A stretch of 64,000 bases of DNA, from the NCBI GenBank assembly GCA_038109305.1, contig JAYNIR010000011.1, forward strand, positions 1 to 64,000, read 5' to 3'. Each line of letters opens with the position of its first letter. Position 1 is the stretch's first letter. Positions 35,889-44,803 of this stretch are shown piece by piece. The stretch comes from UBA1479 sp038109305. GTDB taxonomy: Bacteria > Pseudomonadota > Alphaproteobacteria > Rhodospirillales > Casp-alpha2. Under the pieces are notes generated by a model, which was given only the letters and a program-made list of their open reading frames with translations, did not search any database and was not told the DNA's origin. The position numbers and the translations under genes are program-made.

Positions 35889-36614
35889 ATGGGACGCGCA
35901 GCACTTGTCACCGGCGGCAGCCGGGGTATCGGCCGGGCTATTTCCATCGGCCTCAAGGAAGCGGGCTACACCGTCGTCGCCAACTACGCCGGCAACGACG
36001 AAGCCGCCGCCAAGTTCAAGGATGAAACCGGAATTCCCGTTTATAAATGCGACGTCAGCGACTTTGACGCCGTCTCCGCCATGATGGCGCAGATCAAATC
36101 CGACGTCGGCGCCGTCGAGGTGCTGGTCAATAACGCCGGCATCACCCGTGACGTGCCGCTGCACAAGATGTCGAAGGAACAGTGGGACGCGGTTATCAAC
36201 ACCAACCTGTCCAGCTTGTTCAATCTGTCGCGCAATGTCATTGACGACATGCGGGGCGCCAACTTCGGGCGAATCATCAACATCTCGTCCGTCAACGGGC
36301 AAAAAGGCCAGTTCGGGCAGACCAACTATTCCGCGTCGAAAGCCGGCGACATCGGCTTCACCAAGGCGCTGGCGCTCGAAACCGCATCCAAGGGCATCAC
36401 CGTCAACGCCATCACGCCGGGCTACATCGGCACCGAAATGGTGCTGGCCGTGCCGAAGGAAGTGCTGGATACCAAAATCCTGCCGCTGGTGCCGGTGGGA
36501 CGATTGGGCGAACCAGAAGAAATCGCCCGCTGCGTGGTGTTCCTGGCGTCCGACGATGCGGGCTTCATCACCGGCTCGACGATCTCGGCCAACGGCGGGC
36601 TTTATATGGCTTAA
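35889..36614 (+). CDS. phaB: Acetoacetyl-CoA reductase
   Basis: 241 residues, SDR fold, NADPH-dependent reduction to (R)-3-hydroxybutyryl-CoA. Landmarks: ALVTGGSRGIGRAISIGLKE, NNAGITRDVPLHKM, SSVNGQKGQFGQTNYSASKA and PGYIGTEMV. The GQKGQFGQTNYSA segment is typical of PhaB rather than FabG. The start at 35889 has AGGAGGG upstream; the ATG at 35871 would place it inside the ribosome binding site. Confidence 0.95.
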   Translation: MGRAALVTGGSRGIGRAISIGLKEAGYTVVANYAGNDEAAAKFKDETGIPVYKCDVSDFDAVSAMMAQIKSDVGAVEVLVNNAGITRDVPLHKMSKEQWDAVINTNLSSLFNLSRNVIDDMRGANFGRIINISSVNGQKGQFGQTNYSASKAGDIGFTKALALETASKGITVNAITPGYIGTEMVLAVPKEVLDTKILPLVPVGRLGEPEEIARCVVFLASDDAGFITGSTISANGGLYMA

Positions 36615-36621
36615 TAATTTG

Positions 36622-36707
36622 ACTCCCTCAGGCGCCGCGCGGGCGTATCCGCGCCCTTGGCTCGCTCCGCTTACGCTACGCGGGCCCTCAACGGGCCTGT
36701 TGGGAGT
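36622..36707. repeat. Repeat-bearing hairpin after phaB
   Basis: Ends ACTCCC/GGGAGT pair over 86 bp, with CTCAGG/CCTG inside and a TTTAAAA tail: a likely terminator for phaB. The interior (36656-36684, minus strand CCCGCGTAGCGTAAGCGGAG) matches module R1 at 18921. The GGGCCTGTTG segment also recalls copies B and D of the small repeat family. Confidence 0.55.
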
Positions 36708-36777
36708 TTAAAATTGAGCTAGGGGAGCCTTCGATCTCTTGGCAGCCGCCGAGACATTTCGTACAAAACGGCCCATC

Positions 36778-37623
36778 ATGCGATGGGCCTTTTTCCTTTC
36801 AGCAGCACTGTTGACCTCTTTTGTTTCCGCCCCGCCCGCCGCCGCGCTGGCGGCGACCGTGTTCACCTTGCCCGAGGGCGGGGCCGTCGCCTGGGTCGGT
36901 GAACTGGGCGGCAAACCCGTCATCCGGTTTACGGACGGCGCGTATCACGACATCGGGCTCGACGGCCAGGGCATTCGGCTGACGCCGCGCACACCGCCCA
37001 TCGACGTGCAGTCGTCGGGCGATCAAGACGCCATGCCGGATGAAATCGTCAGCTTCGGCGACAACAACATCCGGGCTGCGTGGTTCTGCCTGCCGACCAA
37101 GCGGTACGCCCACGGCGTGTTGGGCGACGCGGTGGAGGCTGGGGGCCTCGCGCTTCGCCTTGAAAACGGCCGAGCGGAAATCCTGACGCTGCCGAACGAC
37201 GCCGTGTTCGAAGACCGTATCCCGCGCATCGTCGACATCGACGGCGACGGGGTCGACGAAATCCTGGCGGTCAAATCCTATCTTCTGGCGGGCGCAGCCT
37301 TGGCGGTGATCGAGGTGTGGGACCGGGGGCTTCGCATGGCCGCGGAATCGGAGCCCATCGGCACGCCCTTTCGCTGGCTTAACCCCATCGGCGTCGCCGA
37401 TTTCGACGGTGACGGCACGCCGGACATCATCTGCCCCGACGGTGCCCGCCGCGACCTGCGCGTCGTCACGATGCGGGGCGGTAAGATGCGTGAACTGGCG
37501 CGGATCGAAAATTCAGCTCAGATCAACCTTGCCGTCATCGCCCGCGATTTGGACGGCGACGGCCCGCCGGAAGTCATCATGGCGCCGGGCGGGATGTTGA
37601 AGGTCGTCAAATTCGCCAAGTAA
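36778..37623 (+). CDS. Secreted FG-GAP/VCBS-repeat protein
   Basis: 281 residues from MRWAFFLSAALLTSFVSA, a signal peptide. Calcium-binding loops DIDGDGVDEIL, DFDGDGTPDII and DLDGDGPPEVI are spaced as in FG-GAP/VCBS beta-propeller repeats. This suggests a periplasmic or surface propeller protein. A longer start (36739) is possible but puts charged residues before the signal. Function unknown. Confidence 0.82.
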   Translation: MRWAFFLSAALLTSFVSAPPAAALAATVFTLPEGGAVAWVGELGGKPVIRFTDGAYHDIGLDGQGIRLTPRTPPIDVQSSGDQDAMPDEIVSFGDNNIRAAWFCLPTKRYAHGVLGDAVEAGGLALRLENGRAEILTLPNDAVFEDRIPRIVDIDGDGVDEILAVKSYLLAGAALAVIEVWDRGLRMAAESEPIGTPFRWLNPIGVADFDGDGTPDIICPDGARRDLRVVTMRGGKMRELARIENSAQINLAVIARDLDGDGPPEVIMAPGGMLKVVKFAK

Positions 37624-37645
37624 TCCGCGCCAGTGCGCGTACGGG

Positions 37646-37936
37646 CTAAACCGGATAGTACCGTTCGGGGTCAACCCCGCAGGTTTCCAAAAACTTTCGA
37701 AGCTGCGTGACTTCCTGCTTGGGCAGGCTGTGATGAGCGTGGAAAAAATTTGCGCTGTACCCCATAAGGGCGATGTGGATTTTACCCGAATGGGCCGAAT
37801 TGGTCTCGCCGCCCAGTTCCTGCACGACGCCCTCGACTTCCTTCATGGAGATATTAGCGTTCACGGGGTGGGCAAAGATTTTATGCAGAATTTTCCGATG
37901 GCGATGGTTCTCGGGCGTACGCCCTTTCTGATCCAA
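37646..37936 (-). CDS. Small HicA-like protein
   Basis: 96 residues with a TTG start. The central segment KILHKIFAHPVNANISMKEV and the beta-hairpin region SAHSGKIHIALMGYSANFFH recall the double-stranded-RNA-binding fold of HicA/YcfA mRNA interferases, but the classic GSHH motif is altered (AHSGK). No HicB antitoxin is adjacent. It may be a solitary relative without toxin activity. Identification is tentative. Confidence 0.6.
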   Translation of the reverse strand: MDQKGRTPENHRHRKILHKIFAHPVNANISMKEVEGVVQELGGETNSAHSGKIHIALMGYSANFFHAHHSLPKQEVTQLRKFLETCGVDPERYYPV

Positions 37937-38008
37937 CCGTTGGCAGTCACGGAACGAAATTAAGACATTCCCGGGAAGCCCGAATTGATGCGGCTCAATC
38001 CGCCGAGG

Positions 38009-38503
38009 TCAGGGAAGAAGGTTTTTGTACATCACATGCGCGTCGACGAAGCCGTGTTCCGGGTGATGGAACGCGCCCAGCAGCGTACCGCGGATGTCAA
38101 AGCCCAGTTTCTGCCACAGCCTGACCGCGCCCACGTTTGTCGCGACAACCAGATTGTATTGCATGGCGCGGAAGCCCAATTCTCGCGCTTGGATTTGCGA
38201 GTGTTCGCACATGGCCCGGGCGACGCCCCGCCCCCGCGCGGCCGCCGACGTGATGTAGCCGCAGTTGCAGACGTGCGCGCCCGGCCCCTGCTGGTTCGCC
38301 TTGATATAATACGTGCCGAGGAGTTGGCCCTCCGCGTCCGCCGCGACGAAAGTGGCGCGCGGCGCCGTGACCCACATGCGCCGGGCGTCGTCTTCGGCAA
38401 TCTCGCGGGGCACGGCATAGGTGGCCCCGGCCCGGAAAACCGGTTCTATGGACGCCCACACGGCGGGCCAGTCGGTTTCGTCGAAGGCGCGGATCACGGT
38501 CAT
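38009..38503 (-). CDS. GNAT-family N-acetyltransferase
   Basis: 164 residues with the acetyl-CoA loop YITSAAARGRGVARAMCEHS (motif A, R/QxxGxG/A) and the C-terminal VVATNVGAVRLWQKLGFDIR. Such proteins are close to the phosphinothricin/L-amino-acid acetyltransferase type. It is 17 bp downstream of the MarR gene, so MarR likely controls it. Confidence 0.88.
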   Translation of the reverse strand: MTVIRAFDETDWPAVWASIEPVFRAGATYAVPREIAEDDARRMWVTAPRATFVAADAEGQLLGTYYIKANQQGPGAHVCNCGYITSAAARGRGVARAMCEHSQIQARELGFRAMQYNLVVATNVGAVRLWQKLGFDIRGTLLGAFHHPEHGFVDAHVMYKNLLP

Positions 38504-38520
38504 GGGTCAGCCCATCCCGG

Positions 38521-38961
38521 TCAGCCCGCCGCCGGGCCCCAGTCGGCGGTGAGCGCGCGGCGGAGCGCCGCCATTTCATCCGCGCCGATGCGGCCTTCGA
38601 GATCATTTTCCAACTGGCCCAAGGCCTTGCCCGCTTTTTGTTCAAGCGTCCGGCCCAAAAGCGACAGTTTCACCAGTTTGACCCGCCCGTCACGGGGCGA
38701 CGGCACGGTTTCGATCAGCGCCGCGCTTTCCAGTTCACCGACCATCTGGTGCATGGCTTGGCGGGAGACGCCGATGCGCCGGGCCAGTTCGGAAATGCCG
38801 GTGCCGTCAGGATCAAGCAAGACCATGGCCATGAACTGGCTGCCGCTGAGTCTGGGCAAGTGCCGGGTTTCCGGATCGGCGGCAATGCCGGCTTCGAACC
38901 AGCGGAACGCGCGGACCAAAAGCGGCGCAAGCCGCATATGAGGTGTGGAGGCGTCGGTCAT
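38521..38961 (-). CDS. MarR-family transcriptional regulator
   Basis: 146 residues from MTDASTPHMRLAPLLVRAF. Winged helix GISELARRIGVSRQAMHQMV with the wing PSPRDGRVKLVKLSLLGRTL. The gene heads an operon with the GNAT acetyltransferase and has a perfect inverted repeat 49-67 bp upstream. The ligand is unknown. Confidence 0.87.
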   Translation of the reverse strand: MTDASTPHMRLAPLLVRAFRWFEAGIAADPETRHLPRLSGSQFMAMVLLDPDGTGISELARRIGVSRQAMHQMVGELESAALIETVPSPRDGRVKLVKLSLLGRTLEQKAGKALGQLENDLEGRIGADEMAALRRALTADWGPAAG

Positions 38962-39009
38962 GGTGTTCCGTCCCAGGGCGCCGGCCACGCAATCGGGCGA
39001 CCGATCATG

Positions 39010-39028
39010 TTGTCAATCCAGTTGACAA
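39010..39028. promoter_or_regulatory. Probable MarR operator
   Basis: TTGTCAA-TCCAG-TTGACAA, perfect 7-bp arms, upstream of the MarR-GNAT operon. TTGACA is also a good -35 hexamer for the minus strand (TTGTCAA on the plus side), so the repressor could block promoter access. Confidence 0.65.
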
Positions 39029-39065
39029 ACTAGCGGAGGCCCGATGCTCCGGTCAATCACCCCAG

Positions 39066-39529
39066 TCAGTTTCTCGGCCTGTCGCTGGGGGACCACCCGA
39101 CGGGCGCCATCTCAAACCCGGCGAAGTCGAAGGCAGGCGCAACGATGCAGCCCATGAGGCTCCACCCCGCGCCACCGCCGGACGCGGGCGCCGCCGCCTG
39201 CCAACACCCGGCAGGAACGATGGCCTGGGCCGCGTCGCCCTGATCGCCCGCGGCGCCGAGGCGGATGTGTTCCACTGATTTTCCATCAGCGCCAGCGACA
39301 GGATCAGCGGGTCACCGGCGCGGAAATTCCACACCTCGACCGCGTCGACCCGGCGCCAGTGGGACCGTTCCCCCGCCGCCAGCATATGATAGATGCTGGT
39401 CGCAGCCCCGCGGCCGCCGTCCGTTGACTGGTCCCGGAGGATTTCACAGTAATGGCCGCCTTCCGGGTGGGGCGTGAGCCCCAAGGCCCGGATGACCGCC
39501 GCCGCGTCGGGCGGCGGGCGAGTATCGAC
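39066..39529 (-). pseudogene. DUF985 cupin, frameshifted and without a normal start
   Basis: The frame reads AAVIRALGLTPHPEGGHYCE, IYHMLAAGERSHWRRVDAVE and WNFRAGDPLILSLALM, then shifts at about 39272-39277; one extra base gives VEHIRLGAAGDQGDAAQAIV, then PAGCWQAA and MGCIVAPAFDFAGFEM to TGA 39066. No ATG or GTG precedes the conserved N-terminus; the only start is TTG 39484, inside it, and the frame runs into the end of the GST gene. Two lesions favour a pseudogene. Confidence 0.78.
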
Positions 39530-39530
39530 G

Positions 39531-40139
39531 TTACTTGGGATCGACCGGTTCCGTCGCGATCATGGACGGGCGGGCGGAAAACCCGGCGAACCAGTCGGCC
39601 AGCGCCGGGCAGTCGTCCCGCCAGCCGAAATCGGGGTAGCGGAAGTCTTCCCACGCGATGGCGCAGGCGATGGAAATCTGACCGATGGTGACCGGGCCGG
39701 ACAGCTGTTCGATGTCGTTTTCGAGGCTCAGGTAGCAGCGCTTCATGATGTCGACGGAACGGTCGATCCAGCCCTGGCGGATATTGTCGCCCCAAAACCG
39801 GTATTCCAAAAGGCGGCGGATACCGTTTTCGGAAATGCCGTCGCCTAGCGCGTTGAGGCACAACGCCCGCCACCGTTCGCCGCCGGACGCAGGCAGCAGT
39901 TTGACGCCATCATGCAGGCTGTCGAGATACATGCAGATGACGGTCGAATCATAAAGCACCTCGCCGCCTTCGGTGGTCAGCGCCGGGACCTTGCCGACCG
40001 GGTTGTTGCCGCCGATGTCCGAGGCCGGGTCCCAGACGTTGGTGGGGATACGCTCGATCTTACCGTCCAGGCCGGTTTCGATGGCCGTGACCGTAACCTT
40101 GCGGACGAAGGGCGAGGCGGGTGAATAACGAAGTTTCAT
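39531..40139 (-). CDS. Glutathione S-transferase family protein
   Basis: 202 residues from MKLRYSPASPFVRKVTVTAI, a start typical of beta-class-like GSTs, with cis-Pro in GKVPALTTEGGEVLYDSTVI (the DS pair contacts glutathione). The C-terminal helical domain ends RPSMIATEPVDPK. The frame extends to 40202 but that adds a non-homologous leader. Physiological substrate unknown. Confidence 0.87.
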   Translation of the reverse strand: MKLRYSPASPFVRKVTVTAIETGLDGKIERIPTNVWDPASDIGGNNPVGKVPALTTEGGEVLYDSTVICMYLDSLHDGVKLLPASGGERWRALCLNALGDGISENGIRRLLEYRFWGDNIRQGWIDRSVDIMKRCYLSLENDIEQLSGPVTIGQISIACAIAWEDFRYPDFGWRDDCPALADWFAGFSARPSMIATEPVDPK

Positions 40140-40311
40140 GAGGAGATGCTCCGGTAAAGGGTAAAGGATTTGGACGGAGCCTATCACCCGCACCCCCGGC
40201 ACGCCATGGCCGATGGCGGGCGGGCGTTCAATTCAATGCGAGGCCCCCGGCAATCGGACGAACGCGTGGCCGGATGGCGGGAGCCCGCCCTAATGGGGTA
40301 AGCTTACAGGC

Positions 40312-41070
40312 ATGTGGATTGATGTCGTTGATTTGCGGGACTTCTATGCCTCGGCGCTGGGCCAGGGTGCGCGGCGCATGATCCGCCGGAAGCTGCGGAT
40401 GTTATGGCCCGACGTGAAGGGGATGCGGGTTCTCGGCATCGGCTACGCCGCCCCCTACCTGGGCATGTTCCAGGGCGAGGCCGAACGGGTGATCTGCGCC
40501 ATGCCCGCGGGCCAGGGCGTGCTGCGCTGGCCGGCCGAGGGCGACGCCCAGGCAGTGCTGGTGGATGAACTGGAATTGCCATTTCCCGACCTGTCCATGG
40601 ACCGGGTTGTTTTGGTTCACGCGCTGGAATGCGCTGAACAGGTCAAGCCGCTGACGCGGGAAATCTGGCGGGTTTTGACCGATTCCGGCCGCGCCGTGAT
40701 TATCGTGCCCAACCGGTCGGGCTTGTGGGCGCGGTTCGAACGAACACCCTTCGGCCACGGGCGGCCCTATTCGCCCCGGCAGTTGTCGAACCTGCTGCGC
40801 GACGGCATGTTCACGCCGATCACCACCGAACGCGCGCTTTACATGCCGCCCTTCCGCCGGGCCATGCTGGTCCGCTCGATGCAGGCGTGGGAGCGCGGCG
40901 GCGCCCTGTTTTTAGGCTCGTTCGCGGGGGTGATCGTGATGGAGGCGGTCAAACAGATCTACGGGTGCGTGCCCGCCGCCCAGGCCCGGCGGCGGCATTA
41001 CATGCCCCTGCCCACCGGCGGGGCGCCCGCGGCGGGCCGCGGCGGCCTGCGGCGGCGGCTTCCCCCCTGA
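40312..41070 (+). CDS. Class I SAM-dependent methyltransferase-like protein
   Basis: 252 residues. Motif I is VLGIGYAAPYLGMF (a modified GxGxG), with ELPFPDLSMDRVVLVHALEC and IWRVLTDSGRAVIIVPNRSG as motifs II and III. Proteins with this pattern in Alphaproteobacteria are annotated as methyltransferase-domain proteins of unknown substrate. The tail ends in an Arg/Gly-rich stretch (GRGGLRRRLPP). It precedes the chorismate mutase operon by 77 bp. Confidence 0.8.
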   Translation: MWIDVVDLRDFYASALGQGARRMIRRKLRMLWPDVKGMRVLGIGYAAPYLGMFQGEAERVICAMPAGQGVLRWPAEGDAQAVLVDELELPFPDLSMDRVVLVHALECAEQVKPLTREIWRVLTDSGRAVIIVPNRSGLWARFERTPFGHGRPYSPRQLSNLLRDGMFTPITTERALYMPPFRRAMLVRSMQAWERGGALFLGSFAGVIVMEAVKQIYGCVPAAQARRRHYMPLPTGGAPAAGRGGLRRRLPP

Positions 41071-41147
41071 TTTCATTTTGCTTTCTGATGCGCGAGCCGG
41101 TATCACTACCGGGCTTTTCAGGCCCCAATCACTAAAACGCCCCAACC

Positions 41148-42038
41148 ATGGCCGACAAAACGAAAAAACCGACGCTTGCCGATTTGCGCGACCAGATCGA
41201 CGCCATTGACGACCAGCTGCATGACCTGATCATGCAGCGGACGCAAATCGTCGAGCACGTGCGCGATCTGAAGCAGGGCCAGCCGGTGAAAATACGACCG
41301 GCCCGAGAGGCGGAAATCCTCTACCGCCTGATGGAGCGCCACGGCGGGCATTTCCCGAGGCGCGAACTGTCGCGCATCTGGCGCGAGCTGATCGTTGCGA
41401 CGCTGGGCTTCGAAGGGCCGTTTTCCGTCGCCGTGCAGGTGCCGGAGGACACGCCCGGATATTGGGACCTGGCCCGCGACCAGTACGGCAGCTACACCCC
41501 CATGCGCCGGTTTTCGACCAACGCCCGGGTGATCGAGGCCGTGCAGCGTCAGGAGTACACGCTGGGCATTCTGCCTCTGCCCTGCGCCGACCAGGGTGCG
41601 GACATGTGGTGGCGGCATCTGGTATCGACCAAGGCGGACACGCCCCGGGTCATCGCGCGGCTGCCGTTTTCCGGCCCCGGTAACGGGTTCAAGGCGCAAG
41701 GGTTGGAAGCGCTGGTCATCTGCCCCATGGTCAAACCCGAGGCAACCGGCCGCGACCGCACGTACCTTGCCGTCGAGTGCGAGGAAGACATCGCCTTTTC
41801 GACCGTCGCCGACGCGCTGAACGGCCAGGGGTTTTCTCCCGTGTTCAACCAGCTGTGTCACGAACCGTCACGCCCGGCCGCCTGGACCTGGCTGGTCGAG
41901 GTGTTCGGCTTCGTCGATCCGGACGCCGGCCACCTGACCCACGTAAAGGACGCCATATCGGGCCGTCTCAGCCGGGTCATTCACCTGGGCACCTATGCGA
42001 CGCCCTTAAGCGACCAGGAACTGGGCCGGGAGGCGTGA
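41148..42038 (+). CDS. Chorismate mutase (AroQ) with C-terminal extension
   Basis: 296 residues. The AroQ helical domain (about 8-95: LADLRDQIDAIDDQLHDLIM, ELSRIWRELIVATLGFEG) converts chorismate to prephenate. The remaining 200 residues resemble the substrate-binding part of a periplasmic-type or prephenate dehydratase-like domain (TYLAVECEEDIAFSTVADAL), but no signal peptide is present. It starts the operon chorismate mutase-hisC-tyrA, so it supplies prephenate to TyrA. Confidence 0.88.
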   Translation: MADKTKKPTLADLRDQIDAIDDQLHDLIMQRTQIVEHVRDLKQGQPVKIRPAREAEILYRLMERHGGHFPRRELSRIWRELIVATLGFEGPFSVAVQVPEDTPGYWDLARDQYGSYTPMRRFSTNARVIEAVQRQEYTLGILPLPCADQGADMWWRHLVSTKADTPRVIARLPFSGPGNGFKAQGLEALVICPMVKPEATGRDRTYLAVECEEDIAFSTVADALNGQGFSPVFNQLCHEPSRPAAWTWLVEVFGFVDPDAGHLTHVKDAISGRLSRVIHLGTYATPLSDQELGREA

Positions 42039-42041
42039 ACA

Positions 42042-43139
42042 ATGACCACGTTGACGCTGCAACCCGGCATCATGGACATCGCACCCTATAAGGGGGGCGA
42101 GTCGAAAATTCAGGGCATCGACCGCGCCATCAAGCTGTCGTCCAACGAAGGCGCCTTCGGGCCGAGCCCCAAGGCCGTCGAGGCGATGCAAAAGGCGGCA
42201 GCGGAGATCCACCGCTACCCGGACGGGCACGCGGCGGCGCTGCGCGCGGCCATTGCCGAGCGCTATGCCGTCGACTCGGCACGAATCGTGTTTGGCGCCG
42301 GATCGGACGAAATCATCAACCTGCTGTGCCAGGCCTTCGCCGGGCCGGGGGACGAGGTTTTGTATTCCGAACATGGCTTTCTGATGTACGCGATTTCGGC
42401 GAGGGCACACGGCGCGACGCCGGTGACCGCGCCGGAAACGAACCTGACCGCCGATATCGATGCGCTGCTGGCCGCCGTAACGGACAAAACCCGGTTGCTG
42501 TTCGTCGCCAACCCCAACAACCCGACGGGGACATATATTCCCGCGCCGGAATTGAACCGCCTGCGCGCGGAATTGCGCGACGACGTGATTTTGGTGGTCG
42601 ACGCGGCCTATGCGGAATACGTGGACGCGCCCGATTACACCGACGCGCTCGACATGGCGTGGACGGGCGATAACGTCGTGATGACCCGAACGTTTTCGAA
42701 GATGTACGCGTTGGGTGGCGCCAGGCTCGGGTGGTGCGTGGCGCCGCTTCAGGTTGCCGACGTGTTGAACCGCATCCGCGGGCCCTTCAACGTTTCCGCC
42801 GTGGCGCAGGCGGCGGGGCTGGCCGCGTTCGAGGACACGGCCTTTGCCGAGCAATGCAAAAAACACAACGACGAATGGCTGAAACGCACGCGGGATGCGC
42901 TGCGCCAGGCGGGCCTGTTCGTGCCCGACGGCGTCGGCAACTTCGTGCTCGTCCGCTTCCCGGAAACGGACGGCCGGACGGCGGAGGCCGCGGACGCGCA
43001 TTTGCGGTCAAAAGGCATCATCGTCCGGCGCATGGGCGGCTACGGCCTGCCTGATTGCCTGCGCATCACGATTGGTTTGACTGAGGAAATGACCGCGGTG
43101 ATCGACGCTATCCGCGACTTCATGGGGGCGGACCAGTGA
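42042..43139 (+). CDS. hisC: Histidinol-phosphate/aromatic aminotransferase
   Basis: 365 residues, PLP-dependent fold I. ESKIQGIDRAIKLSSNEGAF opens the enzyme; PNNPTG and the Schiff-base Lys in TRTFSKMYALGGARLGWCV follow. It begins 4 bp after the mutase stop. HisC enzymes in this operon setting often also transaminate prephenate or aromatic keto acids; either or both roles are possible. Confidence 0.92.
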   Translation: MTTLTLQPGIMDIAPYKGGESKIQGIDRAIKLSSNEGAFGPSPKAVEAMQKAAAEIHRYPDGHAAALRAAIAERYAVDSARIVFGAGSDEIINLLCQAFAGPGDEVLYSEHGFLMYAISARAHGATPVTAPETNLTADIDALLAAVTDKTRLLFVANPNNPTGTYIPAPELNRLRAELRDDVILVVDAAYAEYVDAPDYTDALDMAWTGDNVVMTRTFSKMYALGGARLGWCVAPLQVADVLNRIRGPFNVSAVAQAAGLAAFEDTAFAEQCKKHNDEWLKRTRDALRQAGLFVPDGVGNFVLVRFPETDGRTAEAADAHLRSKGIIVRRMGGYGLPDCLRITIGLTEEMTAVIDAIRDFMGADQ

Positions 43140-44044
43140 CCACCCCCTTGTTCGGTAAAATCGCCTTCATCGGCATCGGGCTGATCGGGTCGTCCTTGGC
43201 CCGCGTCGTCCGCCGGGACGGCCTGGCCGGCGAGGTCACCGTCGCCGCAAGGCGTCGTGAAACCTTGGACGCCGCCGAACGGCTGGGCCTGGGTGACCGG
43301 TTCACCGACGACCCGGCCGCCGCCGCGCGCTACGCGGACCTGGTTATCTTCTGCACTCCCTTGGGCGCCTATGCGCAGATTGCCGAAGCCATCGGGCCCG
43401 TGTTGAAACAGGGCGCCATCGTCACCGACGTGGGCTCGGTCAAGGTCGCGGCGATCGACGCTATCAAGCCGTACCTCCCCGAAGGCGTGCATCTGGTACC
43501 GGGCCACCCCATCGCCGGGACGGAACATTCCGGCCCGGAAGCGGGCTTCGCCGAATTGTTCCAAGGCCGATACCTGCTGCTGACGCCGGAAGCGGGCACC
43601 GACGCGGGCGCGGTCGGAGAGGTGCGCGCGCTTTGGGCCGCGACGGGATCGATCGTCGAAATCATGGACCCGGCGCACCACGACCAGGTGCTGGCCATTA
43701 CCTCGCACCTGCCGCACCTGATCGCCTACACGATTGTCGATACGGCGACGGAACTGTCGAAGGACCTGCAGGAAGAAGTCATCCGGTTTTCAGCCTCGGG
43801 CTTTCGCGACTTCACCCGCATCGCGGCGAGCGACCCGGTCATGTGGCGGGACATCTTTCTGACCAACCGGGATGCGGTGTTGGAAATCCTCGGCCGGTTT
43901 ACCGAAGACCTGACCGCCATGCAGCGCCACATCCGGCGAGGCGACGGCGGCGCGCTGGAAGACGTCTTCACCCGCACCCGCGCGATCCGCCGCGGCGTCG
44001 TCAACATGAAGCAAGACAAGCCCGACCTGCCTCCTAAAAAGTAA
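43136..44044 (+). CDS. tyrA: Prephenate/arogenate dehydrogenase
   Basis: 302 residues. The NAD-binding motif IAFIGIGLIGSSLARVVRRD and the catalytic His region VPGHPIAGTEHSGPEAGFAE are diagnostic. The GTG start overlaps the hisC TGA by four bases (GTGA), showing coupling. Cofactor is probably NAD; substrate could be prephenate or arogenate, since the upstream aminotransferase could supply arogenate. It ends the operon; repeat copy C follows. Confidence 0.93.
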   Translation: MTTPLFGKIAFIGIGLIGSSLARVVRRDGLAGEVTVAARRRETLDAAERLGLGDRFTDDPAAAARYADLVIFCTPLGAYAQIAEAIGPVLKQGAIVTDVGSVKVAAIDAIKPYLPEGVHLVPGHPIAGTEHSGPEAGFAELFQGRYLLLTPEAGTDAGAVGEVRALWAATGSIVEIMDPAHHDQVLAITSHLPHLIAYTIVDTATELSKDLQEEVIRFSASGFRDFTRIAASDPVMWRDIFLTNRDAVLEILGRFTEDLTAMQRHIRRGDGGALEDVFTRTRAIRRGVVNMKQDKPDLPPKK

Positions 44045-44048
44045 CCGG

Positions 44049-44091
44049 GTAAAACCTGAGCCGATCTCTGATCGGCAAAAGTGGCTTTGCG
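44049..44091 (+). repeat. Small interspersed repeat, copy C
   Basis: Begins GTAAAACCTGAG and ends AGTGGCTTTGCG, matching the minus-strand form of copies A and B. Its centre is a different perfect hairpin CCGATC-TCT-GATCGG. It lies 4 bp past the tyrA stop, between convergent tyrA and yqgE, and could act as a terminator. Confidence 0.75.
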
Positions 44092-44107
44092 GGAAAATTA
44101 ATAAAAA

Positions 44108-44731
44108 CTACATCGGCACGCCGACTAACGCCTTGGCGCGGTCGTATTTCGTCTTGAACGCATCGTCGAAGACGACGGCTTCGTCATAAGGCGCGATCAG
44201 CCAGTCGCCGCGCTGCAGTTCGCCTTTCAGCTGGCCGGGCCCCCACCCGGCGTAGCCCAGAAACACCGCATGACGGCGCGGGCCTTTCCCCATTGAGATA
44301 TCGCGCACGGCCTTAAGGCTCGCGGTCACCGCAACCGCGCCCCGCGCCATGCTGGTGCCTTCGGTTTTGTATTCGTTGGTGTGTAGGACGAAGCCCGCCC
44401 CCGGCTCCACCGGGCCGCCGGAATACAGGCTGATGCGGATCGCCGGGTCGGCGTCGGGCGCCGCCTCCATCTTTAAGCCCCTCATGAAGTCGACGGCGGA
44501 GCCCTGCAGCAAGGGCCGGGTGAGCACCAGGCCAAAGGCCCCCTTACGGTCATGATCGGCCAGATAGATCACGGTCTGGGCGAAGCGCGGATCGACCATG
44601 GTCTTGGCGGCGACTAGCAACTGCCCGGAATAAAACGGGCCGAATTGCGGTTTGGGCGCGCCGTTATCGGCGGCGGCGGGGGCCGGCAATGCCAGCCAAA
44701 ACACCATAAAGACAAACGGAAAGCGGATCAT
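44108..44731 (-). CDS. YqgE/AlgH-family protein with signal-like N-terminus
   Basis: 207 residues. The YqgE core is clear: GPFYSGQLLVAAKTMVDPRF, VIYLADHDRKGAFGLVLTRP, LYSGGPVEPGAGFVLH and FLGYAGWGPGQLKGELQRGD. Unlike typical cytosolic YqgE, it starts with a hydrophobic signal-like segment (FPFVFMVFWLALPAPAAA), implying export. The role of YqgE is not established. Convergent with tyrA. Confidence 0.87.
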   Translation of the reverse strand: MIRFPFVFMVFWLALPAPAAADNGAPKPQFGPFYSGQLLVAAKTMVDPRFAQTVIYLADHDRKGAFGLVLTRPLLQGSAVDFMRGLKMEAAPDADPAIRISLYSGGPVEPGAGFVLHTNEYKTEGTSMARGAVAVTASLKAVRDISMGKGPRRHAVFLGYAGWGPGQLKGELQRGDWLIAPYDEAVVFDDAFKTKYDRAKALVGVPM

Positions 44732-44803
44732 GCCGCGATCATAGCAGATTTCGCGGGCGGGTTCAGATGGCCGATCAGATGGCAGATCGGGCGCGGGAAA
44801 CCA

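Noticed and set aside
42006..43001. Minus-strand 331-codon frame antisense to hisC
   Set aside because: Arg/His/Gln-rich shadow of a well supported hisC.
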